A stretch of 64,000 nt of DNA from Epiperipatus broadwayi (taxonomy: Eukaryota; Onychophora; Udeonychophora; Euonychophora; Peripatidae). Both the position numbers and the translations under genes were made by a program. Under the pieces are notes generated by a model. The model worked only from the letters and a program-made list of their open reading frames with translations, made no database searches and was not told where the DNA came from. The stretch lies in assembly GCA_028023455.1 (NCBI GenBank), contig JAQFVV010000182.1:744001-808000 (forward strand). The letters are read 5' to 3'. Shown one piece after another: positions 31,886 to 43,220 of this stretch. Numbering within the stretch: the first letter of the stretch is position 1; the number at the start of each line of letters is the position of its first letter.

Positions 31886-34470
31886 CTAAAAATGTATTGA
31901 ATAAACAATCTAAATATGAACATTTAAAATTTCCTTTCTAAAATAAACCCTGGTTAAATCCCTAATTTTCAAACTATATAATAAAATATAATATATATAA
32001 TACAATTTAGTTATTAATAAATGTTAAAAATAAAATAATATAGTAATGTAAATATTTTATTGTTGAATGAAAACAAGTGAAACTTTGTTAATAGAAAATG
32101 TAAACAAGTTATTATGTAAGAGGTTCTGAATTAATGAAAGCTGATAGATTTTTGCAAACAAAGAATTTTTTTTAACAAGTTAGTGCTAATAAAATAAAAG
32201 ATGTTATATTAGCCACATTATTTAAAATTGACTTAGTTTGATGGTCCTAATGAAATATAAAAGTTATACCAATAAACAATGTAAATATAAAAATTTTAAA
32301 TATCAGACTATATATATAATAAATTATAGTTATCAATAGTGCAATAACATACACAAAAAATAACAATGTAAATATTTTATTATAGAAAGAATATGTCTTT
32401 GTTAATAGAAAATTTAAATAAGTTTATACATGAGAGATTTTGAATGAATTTTCAAACAAACAATAACTATTTCTAAAGAATTATCAACATTCCTGTTATA
32501 GTTGATCTAAATATTGGTTCAGAAAAAATAATGGAGACAAGATGGATTTTTTTTTTCATCACTATATGGGATGGAACTCAGAAATAAAGCATTATAGAGA
32601 ATTCATACTCTGACTGTAGATAATATTTTAATAACCAAGTAAGTAAAATATCAAAACCAGCCTGAGAAGAGAAGGGGAGCTGTGCAATGTTTTCATGGGT
32701 GTGTGTGGTGGCAGTGGTTCTTTTAAATATGATAAAAACATTTAGATATTTAAAAAAATCATCTTATTTGTAGATATTTCTTATCTCTTGGCAATTTCAC
32801 AGGATTGCCAAAAAAATAATATGAAAACTTTTCAAAGAAAAATTTAAAAATTTCAAATTTACTAAATAAATATTTTTGTTTTAAGACATTTAATTATTGT
32901 TTCAAAATTATTTTTTTAAACATTAATTTGTTTTATTTTATCATGTGTTTTAATATCTGGATTTATTTTATAGAAATAAATGGATAAATATGACTGATTT
33001 ACTGAACACATTAAATGAATAAAGCTATATTTTCAACTTTTTCTAGTTAAAGCACTGAAAAAATGTCTTATAATTTACAAATTTTATTTATTAGAATGAG
33101 GGAGAGACTAAAATTTATCTTGCATGCAGATACTCTTATCCATGAGATAGCATTGGATATAACATACTTTTATACATCTAAATGTAAAATAAATAAATAT
33201 GAAATAATATAAATTAAATTTGTCATTTTTTAAGTAAAGTGGACAATAATTCTAAATAGTTCTATATAATTAAAATTTTTTATATTTTAAAATAATGACA
33301 TTTTCTCATATGAATACAAAAGAAGAGAAATTTATTTATTAAAGGTTGTAAATCAAAAGTTAATATTTGAGACCTAGCATAACTGATGAGAATATTTTTT
33401 CTGAGAAGTTTAGTATACTGATGAAAATAGCATCATGTGATCCTCTGAGAAACTGATCTTATAATTAATTATTTGTTTATTTATAATGATACTTGTGAGC
33501 TTTAATTTTTGATATATATAAAACCATATGTCATAAAACAAAACTAAATAGTATAAAATTTATTATGCCAATATTAGTTATATTATAGCTATACATATTT
33601 TTGTATATGCAGTCATCATATGAAGTACTAAAATATATGGTCACTAAATTAAGAGTTAGAATTACATTTCTATGCAAACAAGTTGCCTTGAAATTTTAAA
33701 ACTTTAGAGTGGTTAAAACTTCAAGTCATTCACTTAAATAGTATAAAAAACAAAACTAACTGCTAGGCATAAATATTCATTTATTATTTTTCACTAATAA
33801 AGAACAATATTCAAAAACTATTTTCAAGATTTGATTGTTACAACTATCTGATCTGCAAAGATTACTAATGTCTGCAATAGATAGCTTAAGAATAAAATAA
33901 TAATGAATATTAATTGTGTTCACAATTTATTGCACTCTATTGTAAAATATAATGTATATGTTGTTGACATTGGTTATAATTTTATGTTTATTTACATAAT
34001 TAATATTTATGATATAAGTTTTAGTTTATTCCTATTCTTTAGCTTATTGTATCTTTTTAATTAGAAAAAGGATTTCACTGTTGATATGAAGAATGGGATT
34101 CAGTGTGTTGTTGCTTTTTTTAATAAGTTAAAAGCTAAGGTTATTTTATCACATTGATATAATTACTATTGTTAAATTAGTAGTATGTATATATATTTCA
34201 TCTCAATTTTATTGTTTGAAAATAAAATTTGGATCCTTGTCAATATACCATAAAGATTTTAAAAATTTTAACTTAAAGACCTGTCATAAAATTCAGTTTG
34301 ATGACAAGATTATAAAACCATATAATATATTTTCCACTTGCTAAATGTAATATTATAGAATCTACTATTGTAAAATTACATTATTATTGTATTGGATATG
34401 TGAAATAAATGTTCATTATATTAAATAGCTAGCTTAATATTAAATATTACAGATTTAAAGATTAATTTAT
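31886..34470. other. AT-rich stretch, nothing seen
   Basis: No recognisable gene or repeat. At 31.98-32.10 and 32.30-32.42 kb a stretch with ATGTAAATATTTTATT and a CTTTGTTAATAGAAAAT-type block occurs twice, a diffuse direct duplication. Confidence 0.5.
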
Positions 34471-34474
34471 AGAG

Positions 34475-34790
34475 CTCTGCAGTTTTTGAAGAAAATATTA
34501 CCAATCTTCTTTCTGAAGCTGGGACTTTAAGCACTTCAGACATTAGGCATAATGCTAGATAGGTTGCAGTTTCTGAGATGTCTTCTTTTCAACATTAGGC
34601 TATGGCTGAGAACCTCCCATCTTGGTGGGTGGTTACATGCTGTTGTGGCACATATGATAGGGTTTGAAACTACCATCTTCCCACAGGAAAAATGGCAAAT
34701 CTATGGCTTCTATTCTGACATTTTAAAATTTAAACAGGCATGGATTCTGGTAGCAACACATCTTAAATTTACAGAGTAAAATTTTGAGTG
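34475..34790. other. GC-richer unit of unknown nature, possible old SINE
   Basis: About 315 bp stands out from the AT-rich background. On the minus strand GGTAGTTTCAAACCC resembles a pol III B box, and AACCACCCACCAAGATGGGA forms a small hairpin. A 75-codon plus-strand frame (34552-34779) has no recognisable domain. I favour a decayed SINE over a gene, weakly. Confidence 0.3.
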
Positions 34791-36480
34791 TCAAAAATAT
34801 AGGGTATTTATATGATTTTAGAATCCTATATTATTTTGTCAACAATTTGGTAAATCCATTAGCATTGGTTTACTATTTTATTTTTATTTTACAAAATTGA
34901 CTTAAATATTGTTTAAATTTTAAAACCATGTACTTTTAATTTAACTTAGCCACCTCAATTCCCCAAAGATCCTGCAATAGTGTCAGTTCAGTGAATTTTG
35001 TTATTTATAAATTTACATTTTGTGAAAATAAGATAAGTAATTTTGATCATATGAAAATTCAACAGATATTTCCATAAGTTCTAAAACATTTCTAGCTTAA
35101 TAATTATCAACTTATATCATCTGACTGAATGGTGGAACAGTCTATTATTTATAAGGAATTATGTAAAGTTACGGTCTTTCCTTAAACTGTAAATAAATAG
35201 TGAAATGTTTTAGTCTTTATATAACATCAAGAGATTGCATTCAAAAGCATACACTTTTGAATGCAGAAAGCATTTACAATTTTCTATTTTCATTAATTAC
35301 TGTTTATTGACTTCTGATGGTGATTTTTATCATATGAAAATTCAGCAGATATTTCCACAAATTGTAAAATTCAAATATATATATATTGAAGCAGTCAATC
35401 TTAGCTTAAGATTGAGCTTCATGTTTCCACCTACTAACCCGTATTCAAATCCCTATATCCCATCCCGCTCCTTTTGTCGTATATATATTTTTATGTATAT
35501 ATTTGGAATGCGCACCTAAATTTATAGTTTAACTTTCAATATTTATTATCATTAATTCTATTATTAATTATTAGTTCTTTTTTATTAAAGTATTATAGGT
35601 GCAATTCAAATATATATAGGAGCAAAAACTTACTAACAATATTGATTTTAAATATTTTATTATACGTCATTTTTTAAACTTTTTTTTTCAAGTACTTTTT
35701 CTATTAAACTGTATATTTTTATAAAATCCAATAAGGAAGATGCTACAGTTGATTGTCTAAAAATAATTAAGGGTTGGAAACACTATTGTTTTAATCTGGG
35801 GAAGGTATTTTTAATTAAAGTTTTACTTAAAATGGGATTAAGATTAGAGATACTTTTTTTTGAAAACATGTTGTCAAATCTATTTCTAATCTGGAAATAA
35901 ATTTGAATTTATTTTTGGATGTTATCTTACTGTTGCATCTTCAAAAACAACTGATAAAAGAAAAAGTATAAAATGACTGAGTTTTGAATTACAGAGAGAT
36001 TAGCTACTCTAGTGAAAATGATTGTTAACATCGCGGTGAAACTAAAAATGATGTAGCAGTAAATCCACCACTCTTCATCGGCCCTATGGGTCATCATCTG
36101 CCACTACCATAATATCCTGCTGTCCTGAAATGAAGAAAGGTCTAAAAAAGAACTTTAGAATGCTAATAGAAGCTTGCTGCCACAGGAGAACTTGCATTTC
36201 AATTGCCGTGCACATGCAACTACTAAATTGAGCTCTTAAAATTGCAAGGTAAATTATTTCAAACTGCCACCATAGAAACTAAATCTAGCCTAATTCATCT
36301 ATCAAGATTTCTTCTAATATGTGATTTAACTTTATTTTGTAACTTTAAGTAAAATGTAATTTGCTCTTAAATAATTTCCGTAAATCTAATTTTCTCTCAT
36401 ATGCTCTAACTTTCTTTAACTTTGGTGTGGTCAATTCTTTATAGTTATTTATTACTTGATTTTATATATATATATGCTTT
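34791..36480. other. AT-rich stretch; small duplication, unknown GC-richer patch
   Basis: A segment of about 32 bp (CATATGAAAATTCAxCAGATATTTCCAxAA) occurs at about 35049 and again at about 35332. 36.0-36.24 kb is less AT-rich (for example TCATCGGCCCTATGGGTCAT) but has no open frame. No gene is called. Confidence 0.45.
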
Positions 36481-36512
36481 TATTATTATTATTATTATTG
36501 TTGTTGTTGTTG

Positions 36513-36605
<93 letters not shown>
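36481..36605. repeat. ATT/GTT trinucleotide microsatellite
   Basis: About 40 tandem ATT units interrupted by a short block of GTT. The poly-isoleucine frames read through it on both strands are artefacts. Confidence 0.95.
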
Positions 36606-36606
<1 letters not shown>

Positions 36607-37383
36607 GCCAGTCTCTAACAATCTGACAAGTTGAATTTTGTAATATCTTTTCTTTCTTTTAAGTAAACCTTCATGAATCAAGGTTATCTAACATCCCCTT
36701 AAAATATAACTCATTATTAATTAATACGTTCCCCTTAGGTTCGTTTTTAGTATAAAATATATATTTGTTTAACTCTGGATTTTCTACCCAGGGTAAATCC
36801 AGAACTTAAGCTAATTAATGCTTTGAAATCTTTTAAAATGTTGTTTTTTATTCAATTCTGAAAAGGTGACCGATTATTTGTTTTCTATCTAACTGCTAGT
36901 TTTTTTTTTATTTACTCTTAAAATATCAAATACAGTACTTATATATTCCAGTTATTATAAAATCAATGAAGGTGGGATTGAATTATTATAAATTGTCAAA
37001 AAAGGAAGGGGGTAAATCTTCATGTTTCTTTTACTAAATAAAATCTTAACGTATTAGGGAAATTTTAATATTTTACTATTATAGTTATTAAGTAAATCTT
37101 GGTGTTTCTTTTATTAGATAAAATCTTTATGTATATTTTATTAAATGAAATATTCTCTCTATATATATATTATAGTGGCATAGCATATTATTTATATAAA
37201 TTATAGTATTCAAACAAGGGTCATTCATTTTTAAAACAGTGAAACTTTTCCATCGTTAGTGACATTTACCATTCATACTGCGTTACTGACATTTATCAGA
37301 TCTTCATATTTTCTATATATGTGCTTCTTAATCTGGGGGTTGCGACAAGATTGAACCCATAGATTTCTCATTATTTATTCTAT
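36606..37383. other. AT-rich stretch, nothing seen
   Basis: No feature could be supported. Confidence 0.55.
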
Positions 37384-37562
37384 ATAAAATGCCTCTGGCG
37401 GTGATCCCGTAAGTTTGGCACACGCTATGCATAGACTTCTTCGTATAAAAAGGCCCCTGGTGGTGATCCCTAAGTTTGGCACATGCTATGCCCATCCACT
37501 TTTTTTGTATAAAAAGGCCTCTGGTGGTGATTCCCTAAGTCTGGCACACACTATGCCTATTC
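37384..37562. repeat. Tandem repeat, three units of about 62-64 bp
   Basis: GGTGATxCC begins at 37400, 37462 and 37526. Each unit reads GGCCxCTGGTGGTGATCCC, TAAGTTTGGCACAxxCTATG and TTCGTATAAAA. The units are GC-richer than the flanks. No coding frame runs through all three. Confidence 0.88.
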
Positions 37563-37880
37563 GTTTTGTCTTTCATCCAGAAGCATGACTTTTCCTATTA
37601 TTTTAGGCTATTATGTCAGCACTGCAAACTTCTTCATATTATTATTTCTTTTGCTTCATGACTCAGTTTTAATGCTCTAATATTAAAATTGCGCTCTGCT
37701 CAAAATATATATATATGTCAACTATTACTAGTTTTAACTGAAACACAGGCTTATTATATACCTGTGTCTATATATGTAATATAGGATATATGAGCACAGA
37801 CTTTCACATGACCCACCACTCTCCACTCTATCTAATAACTGATATACTCAAGCACATATATGCTGAAAAGATAAATAATC

Positions 37881-37924
37881 ACCAATATACATATTTCATG
37901 CTAAACCAGCAATCATCAGTTGGT
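37881..37924 (-). ncRNA. Type I hammerhead ribozyme, family B copy 1
   Basis: Minus strand, 44 nt: stem I ACCAA/TTGGT, core CTGATGA, stem II TGCT/AGCA, GAAA, stem III ATAT/GTAT (one T-G), cleavage base A (NUH type AUA). Complete layout. Confidence 0.78.
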
Positions 37925-38354
37925 CCAGATTATCATCTCCCACACATATATACTATAAGTGCTCAGATATTTATTAAGATAGACAATCTTCATACTTTAA
38001 TGGACAGGCTCCAATCTACTACACACTCCAACTCTTCAACCGTCCATCCAATTGAAAATCTGATGATGGAATGCTCGAAGGCCACCCTGAGGCCAAGATT
38101 CTTGTCACACCCATGTTGACCTAAAGTCAATCTGAACCCCACCTGTACAGGTCATAATCCATTAAATACATATGCAAGGATGGGCAGACATCTCTATAAT
38201 GTAATAACTGAAACACAGGCTTATTATATACCTGTGTCTATATATGTGTAATATAGGGTATATGAGCACAGACTTTCACATGACCCACCACTCTCCACTC
38301 TATCTAATAATACTGATACACTCAAGCACATATATGCTGAAAAGATAAATAATC

Positions 38355-38398
38355 ACCAATATATGTATTTCATGCTAAACCAGCAATCATCAGTTGGT
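38355..38398 (-). ncRNA. Type I hammerhead ribozyme, family B copy 2
   Basis: Same as copy 1 except that stem III reads ATACATAT with one C-A mismatch. Core CTGATGA and GAAA are intact. Confidence 0.75.
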
Positions 38399-38627
38399 CC
38401 AGATTACATGTGGGGTTCAGATTGACATTAGGTCAATATGGGTGTGACAAGAATCTCGGCCTGAGGATGGCCTTCGAGCATTCCATCATCAGATTTTCAA
38501 TTGGATGGATGGTTGAAGAGTTGGAGTATGTAGTAGATTGGAGCCTGTCCATTAAAATATGAAGATTGTCTATCTTAATAAATATCTGAGCACTTATAGT
38601 ATATATGTGTGGGAGATAATAATCTGG

Positions 38628-38671
38628 ACCAACTGATGATTGCTGGTTTAGCATGAAATACGTATATTGGT
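38628..38671 (+). ncRNA. Type I hammerhead ribozyme, family B copy 3 (complete)
   Basis: Stem I ACCAA (38628-38632) pairs with TTGGT (38667-38671). The core CTGATGA is at 38633-38639. Stem II is TGCT/AGCA with loop GGTTT, in the stretch up to 38654. GAAA is at 38655-38658. Stem III is the perfectly self-complementary ATAC/GTAT at 38658-38665. The cleavage base is A38666. No loop closes stem III, so a dimeric fold between two copies is the likely active form. Confidence 0.85.
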
Positions 38672-39099
38672 GATTATTTATCTTTTCAGCATATATGTGT
38701 TTGAGTGTATTAGTGTTATTAGATAGAGTGGAGAGTGGTGGGTCATGTGAAAGTCTGTGCTCATATACCCTATATTACATATATAGACACAGGTATATAA
38801 TAAGCCTGTGTTTCAGTTATTACATTATAGAGATGTCTGCCCATCCTTGCATATGTATTTAATGGATTATGTCCTGTACATGTGGGGTTCAGATTGACTT
38901 TAGGTCGACATGGGTGTGACAAGAATCTCAGCCTCAGGGTGGCCTTCGAGCATTCCATCATCAGATTTTCAATTGGATGGACGGTTGAAGAGTTGGAGTA
39001 TGTAGTAGATTGGAGCCTGTCCATTAAAGTATGAAGATTGTCTATCTTAATAAATATCTGAGCACTTATAGTATATATGTGTGGGAGATAATAATCTGG

Positions 39100-39143
39100 A
39101 CCAACTGATGATTGCTGGTTTAGCATGAAATACGTATATTGGT
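39100..39143 (+). ncRNA. Type I hammerhead ribozyme, family B copy 4 (complete)
   Basis: Identical to copy 3 and exactly 472 bases downstream. The predicted cut is after A39138. Two such sites on one transcript would release a unit of about 472 nt. Confidence 0.85.
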
Positions 39144-39256
39144 GATTATTTATCTTTTCAGCATATATGTGCTTGAGTGTATTAGTGTTATTAGATAGAG
39201 TGGAGAGTGGTGGGTCATGTGAAAGTCTGTGCTCATATACCCTATATTACATATTT

Positions 39257-39955
39257 CTAGTTTTATTAATTAAATCTATTTTAGTCTTATACACTTCCAC
39301 CATCGTAACTTATTTCTATATTTAAGAGTATATATATATGCCTTGGGAAAAATAAAGCGTTTGTCTTACTATTGTTAAAATAATTTTTCATTAAATATTT
39401 TGTCATAGATTGAAATATAATCAAATGTTTTCAAATGTATTTTATTTATTTTCACGACCGTAATGGTGTGAAAATAAATTATTTATATCTGTAGTGAATC
39501 TCAGAACACTCCCCTAAATCATATGTTAGTCACCATGTTTCAGAACCATAACCCAAAGCATTAATAGCAATTCTATGTAAATTCTTTCTAATAATAGATT
39601 GGCATCTTAATATTGAACCCACCAAAGATGTGTGTTTATTTGTAATATATTATTTGGCTAATAAAGAGCATATGAGAAATAATAGCATGAATGACTCTAT
39701 GTAATTATCTACTGCTTGCTCATTCATGTACATACTAATGTAGTTAATTTATAAATGTATAATAATTTGTCAGTATATTAAAATATATTTTATTGTCTAA
39801 CTTATTTGAGTAGTTTGAATTCCTTCTTTTCTCCACTTCCAAAAATAAAGCCTGCTTATATATATTTTAGCTTAGTCATAGTTAATAGATGTCTCATTGT
39901 TTTGCTCAGCTTTGCTAGTCAGCCAGATTTAAAATTAATTCTCTTGTGGCATCAT
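39257..39955. other. AT-rich stretch, nothing seen
   Basis: No feature could be supported. Confidence 0.55.
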
Positions 39956-39959
39956 TACT

Positions 39960-40110
39960 ATGTTATTCATTAGGTATTAGATCTGGGGCTTAGAGAGTGG
40001 GTTCGAATTCAGGCTGGTCCTTGATCTAAATCTTGGGCTTGACTGGGTTTGAAGTACATTTTGTGAGTTCCAGCTCATGTTATATGGATAAACATGTTTT
40101 GACCGGTACA
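39960..40110 (+). mobile_element. Possible tRNA-derived SINE relic
   Basis: GTGGGTTCGAATTCAGG is a good pol III B box (GGTTCGANTC) and the region is GC-richer than its flanks. A second GGGTTTGAAGT follows at about 40048. The A box cannot be placed with confidence and no target duplication was found. Confidence 0.35.
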
Positions 40111-40925
40111 ATATATATATATATATATGCATATGTAATTTATTTAATGTTGCTTTCTTTGCAATTTTACCATGTTCAATGTCATGATTTCTTATTGCAA
40201 AACTAAATAATTATTATATAAATATAATAAACATTATTAATATTACAGTTCATTCAACATAGCACTATATAAAATAAATATCTTATTGACTCTTATTACA
40301 AATTAATAGAACTTTTTTTTGATTACCAAATTAGATAATAAAACAAACAATTTAAATTAGTACTCAAATATTGTTGATTTCTATTAGATGGTACTAGTTT
40401 GCCAGGCATGGCTGCTTGATGGCATTGTTGCTATGCAAAAACAATCAAATATAACATTTTCAAGCCTACATTTTTATTTATTTTTTTTCCTTTTATTTTT
40501 TCTACTACATCTTTAATTTTTTTTCATTACACATCTTTACCACTAATATAGTCAATCTTTTCTTATTTTAAAACAAATTTTTATTACATTTTATTTCTAA
40601 TACCTTTTTATTTTTTTAATAAAATCTTGTTCTACCTTTTTTTCTAAATAAAAACAAACCAAGAATAACTTTTTCTTAACTTTTGTCTCAGTAATGATAA
40701 ACTTTTTCTCAACCACTCCCCTCCAAATAAAATAAGACCAAAACTTTTGACTTTTTTAACTTTCATTTTCTTTTTTTATTGATTTATGTCATAGAATCAC
40801 AACCTTTTGTTTGGAAACATGCGAATTGAATACCTTCAATTGCAAGAATATGACTAACATCAGAATTGTGGGGTTGTTTTGCAAATGTAGAGTTTCATGG
40901 ACTTGCTGCACTACGATATACCAAC
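40111..40925. other. AT-rich stretch, nothing seen
   Basis: Contains a TA microsatellite at about 40112-40128 and pyrimidine-rich tracts at 40.47-40.78 kb. Confidence 0.55.
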
Positions 40926-41612
40926 AATTCTTAGTGAGTCAGTCAGACTGCATGATTTAAGTAAAAATAAAATTAGTCTGCTATGGAGATTTCAAAACTT
41001 GTGGCCACTTGAAATTCAGCGACACTCTGAAACAATATGGTAGCCAACTGTGAATTGTGCAAATTAGCATAATAAAGTGGCTTGCAATGGCTAATACAAC
41101 AGAAACTGTGGTATTAGCCATAAGTCTGGCCATGTAAATGCCACTGTGTATCCTATTTCTGTTGTCAGCAACTGGCACAATTTGAAAATATGCTAGCTGC
41201 AGTGTGCCATTTTATTTGTTTCATATATTTTCTCGTGAAAACATGAGTTTTCACATGAGCTCAGCTGAATCATGTTCTGCCCTATCCTTTGTCAATGTTT
41301 TGCACATTCCCAAGTTATGTAAGGGAGGGTGGGGGTTGTGTGACAATTCTTAGTGAGTCAGACTGCATGATTTAAATAGAAATGAAAGTATTCTGTTATG
41401 GATATTTCAAAAGTTGTGGCCACTAGAAATCCAGCCATCATCATACGATACAATAGCCAACTGTGAATTGTGTGAATTTGCATTAAGTGTCATGAAGCAC
41501 AAAACAGGCTGTAATATTTCTGTGCAATGCCATTAAGTGGCCTGCTATGGCTAATACAACAGAACTGTAATATTAGCCATAAGTCCAGCTGTGTAAATGA
41601 CATTTTTATGTG
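40926..41612. repeat. Diverged tandem duplication of about 420 bp
   Basis: AATTCTTAGTGAGTCA begins at 40926 and again at about 41345. Both copies continue with AGACTGCATGATTTAA, GTGGCCACTxGAAATxCAGC, CCAACTGTGAATTGTG and a small hairpin ATGGCTAATACAACAGAA...TATTAGCCAT. The second copy has an extra internal segment. Nature unknown; no coding frame. Confidence 0.8.
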
Positions 41613-42890
41613 TTTGTGCACATAAACAACACCATCAAGCTGCCATGCCTGACAATCAGACTAATACCTATTAGTCTAATGAGAATAAAGCTATGAAAAA
41701 TGGAAAAGCTCTGGTATATTATAGATTTATAATAGATGTGTAAAAGAGTGATAAATATATAATTTTTGGTATTTTTTTTTTTTGACAAAGTTTATAAAAT
41801 TGCAATGACAATGGAAACCTAAGCAAGTTATTATTTTTTCTATAGAAAGACATTGGAAAATTCTTTTAAAAAAAAAAAAATATTTAATATTTAAGAAGTA
41901 AAAATCCCAATAATTGACATAATTATTGATCTTTTTAATTATTTTAAATTTTTGCTATAATAATACAAAGTACTTTAATATTTATAAAATAATTAAATCT
42001 GAAATGTTAGAATAAATTACTTATCTAGTTAGTATTATCAGTTGATCACAGTATGCCATATCAAGTTATTCTAACATCTCTTCAAACAAAAAAATTTAAC
42101 ACATGTACTTGAAAATTTATAGATATATCCAAAAATAAAATAAGCCTTATAGTGCAATGAGAGATCATCCACCTTCTTCACTTGCATTCTGGGCTTAAAA
42201 GATAAGCAGGTTTTAGTAATTATCCCAGCTAGCAATTAATGTTGGTTGGTATTATATCTGGATTAGAAAAGCCAAGCCTTATTATTTCCTAGTGATAGTT
42301 ACCAAAGATTAGCTTTTATTGTAGTTTTTACCTTGAAGTTACCCGTTCTCTCAAAAATCTGTCTCACTAAGTCATTGTATTCTGTTTTATGCAACTTTAT
42401 TTTTTTTTTTTATATTATACTTATTATTAATTGTGATTTTTGCTTCTGACATGATAATCCCAATAATATTTGCTGTCCTTTTAATATACTAGATACATCA
42501 TCTATATAATATAAACAGATTTTAGATCTGCCCAATCACAGTGATTTATTTACTGTTACATATTTAATTGATTTGTTTTTTCAATTCACTTTGTGATTCC
42601 TTATTTATTTTAGGCTATTCCATTTTAAAAGTTTGAATTAGTCCAATAAATCAATAAATGTATACTACCTATTCTTATCTTGAGAATAAAACTTAAATGA
42701 AAAACTGAATATTATCTTCTTCCCTGATCTTTTATAGCAAAAAGACTATTGAATTGGCCTTTGTCCCATAATGGACTATTCAAAGAATGTTTTAGGTTTT
42801 TTTTTCTTATTTAAAGACATATCAGATTTATGTATGCATAAAAGAAAATATATATATATATTTGTAAATAAATCCATTTTATAAATTACC
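41613..42890. other. AT-rich stretch; possible SINE relic
   Basis: A GC-richer patch at 42.13-42.25 kb resembles decayed tRNA-derived sequence but has no clear boxes. Otherwise nothing is seen. Confidence 0.4.
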
Positions 42891-43220
42891 GCATATCCCG
42901 AAGACTTCCTAATAAATTTCATACAGAAGGCTAGGGAGATTGACAAGAGGACTTTCCCAGACCAGTTGGCGATTCAGACCTGAGAACAACTAAATATATA
43001 AGTTTTAAGACGTTCCATTTCATTCTATGTATGATGCCTCTAACCTTATAAGGACTGATTCCTCCCCCCGACTGCTGTGATGAAAGGGATGGGACGGCCT
43101 ACCTCCTAACCATCCTTTCTGAACTGTATTCCTGTAGACCCATTGCAGACAATGCTTGTTATTAGCAGTTCTAACTATTGCCTGTATACACAATTATGTA
43201 CCTTGCTTTATAAATAAATA
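42891..43220. other. GC-richer unit, possibly the 3' end of an old retroelement
   Basis: About 320 bp of higher complexity with CCCCCCGACTGCTGTGATG and a terminal ACCTTGCTTTATAAATAAAT followed by AATAAA-like and A-rich sequence. The layout resembles a retroelement 3' end. No frame supports a family. Confidence 0.3.

Larger units (their letters stand above)
37737..39256. repeat. Repeat family B cluster: direct tandem facing inverted tandem
   Basis: Unit of about 470 bp beginning ACTGAAACACAGGCTTATTA. Copy 1 is 37737-38206 and copy 2 is 38207-38408 (truncated); both share one orientation. At 38408/38409 the orientation flips and two further copies follow in reverse (about 38409-38818 and 38819-39256). 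The copies are near-identical, so the array is recent. Mirror symmetry is centred near 38512. Each copy holds one hammerhead motif, at 37881, 38355, 38628 and 39100. This mixed tandem and inverted layout is typical of PLE terminal repeats and of multimeric insertion of circular or concatemeric RNA-derived elements. A frame of about 73-118 codons is shared by the copies but has no recognisable domain. Confidence 0.92.

Noticed and set aside
36422-36681. Poly-isoleucine frames on both strands
   Set aside because: They are translations of the ATT microsatellite.
37790-39126. Similar frames of 73-118 codons repeated in the family B copies
   Set aside because: The frames look conserved only because the repeat copies are nearly identical. 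They have no recognisable domain and run antisense to the ribozyme strand. Diverged family B copies do not keep the frame open.
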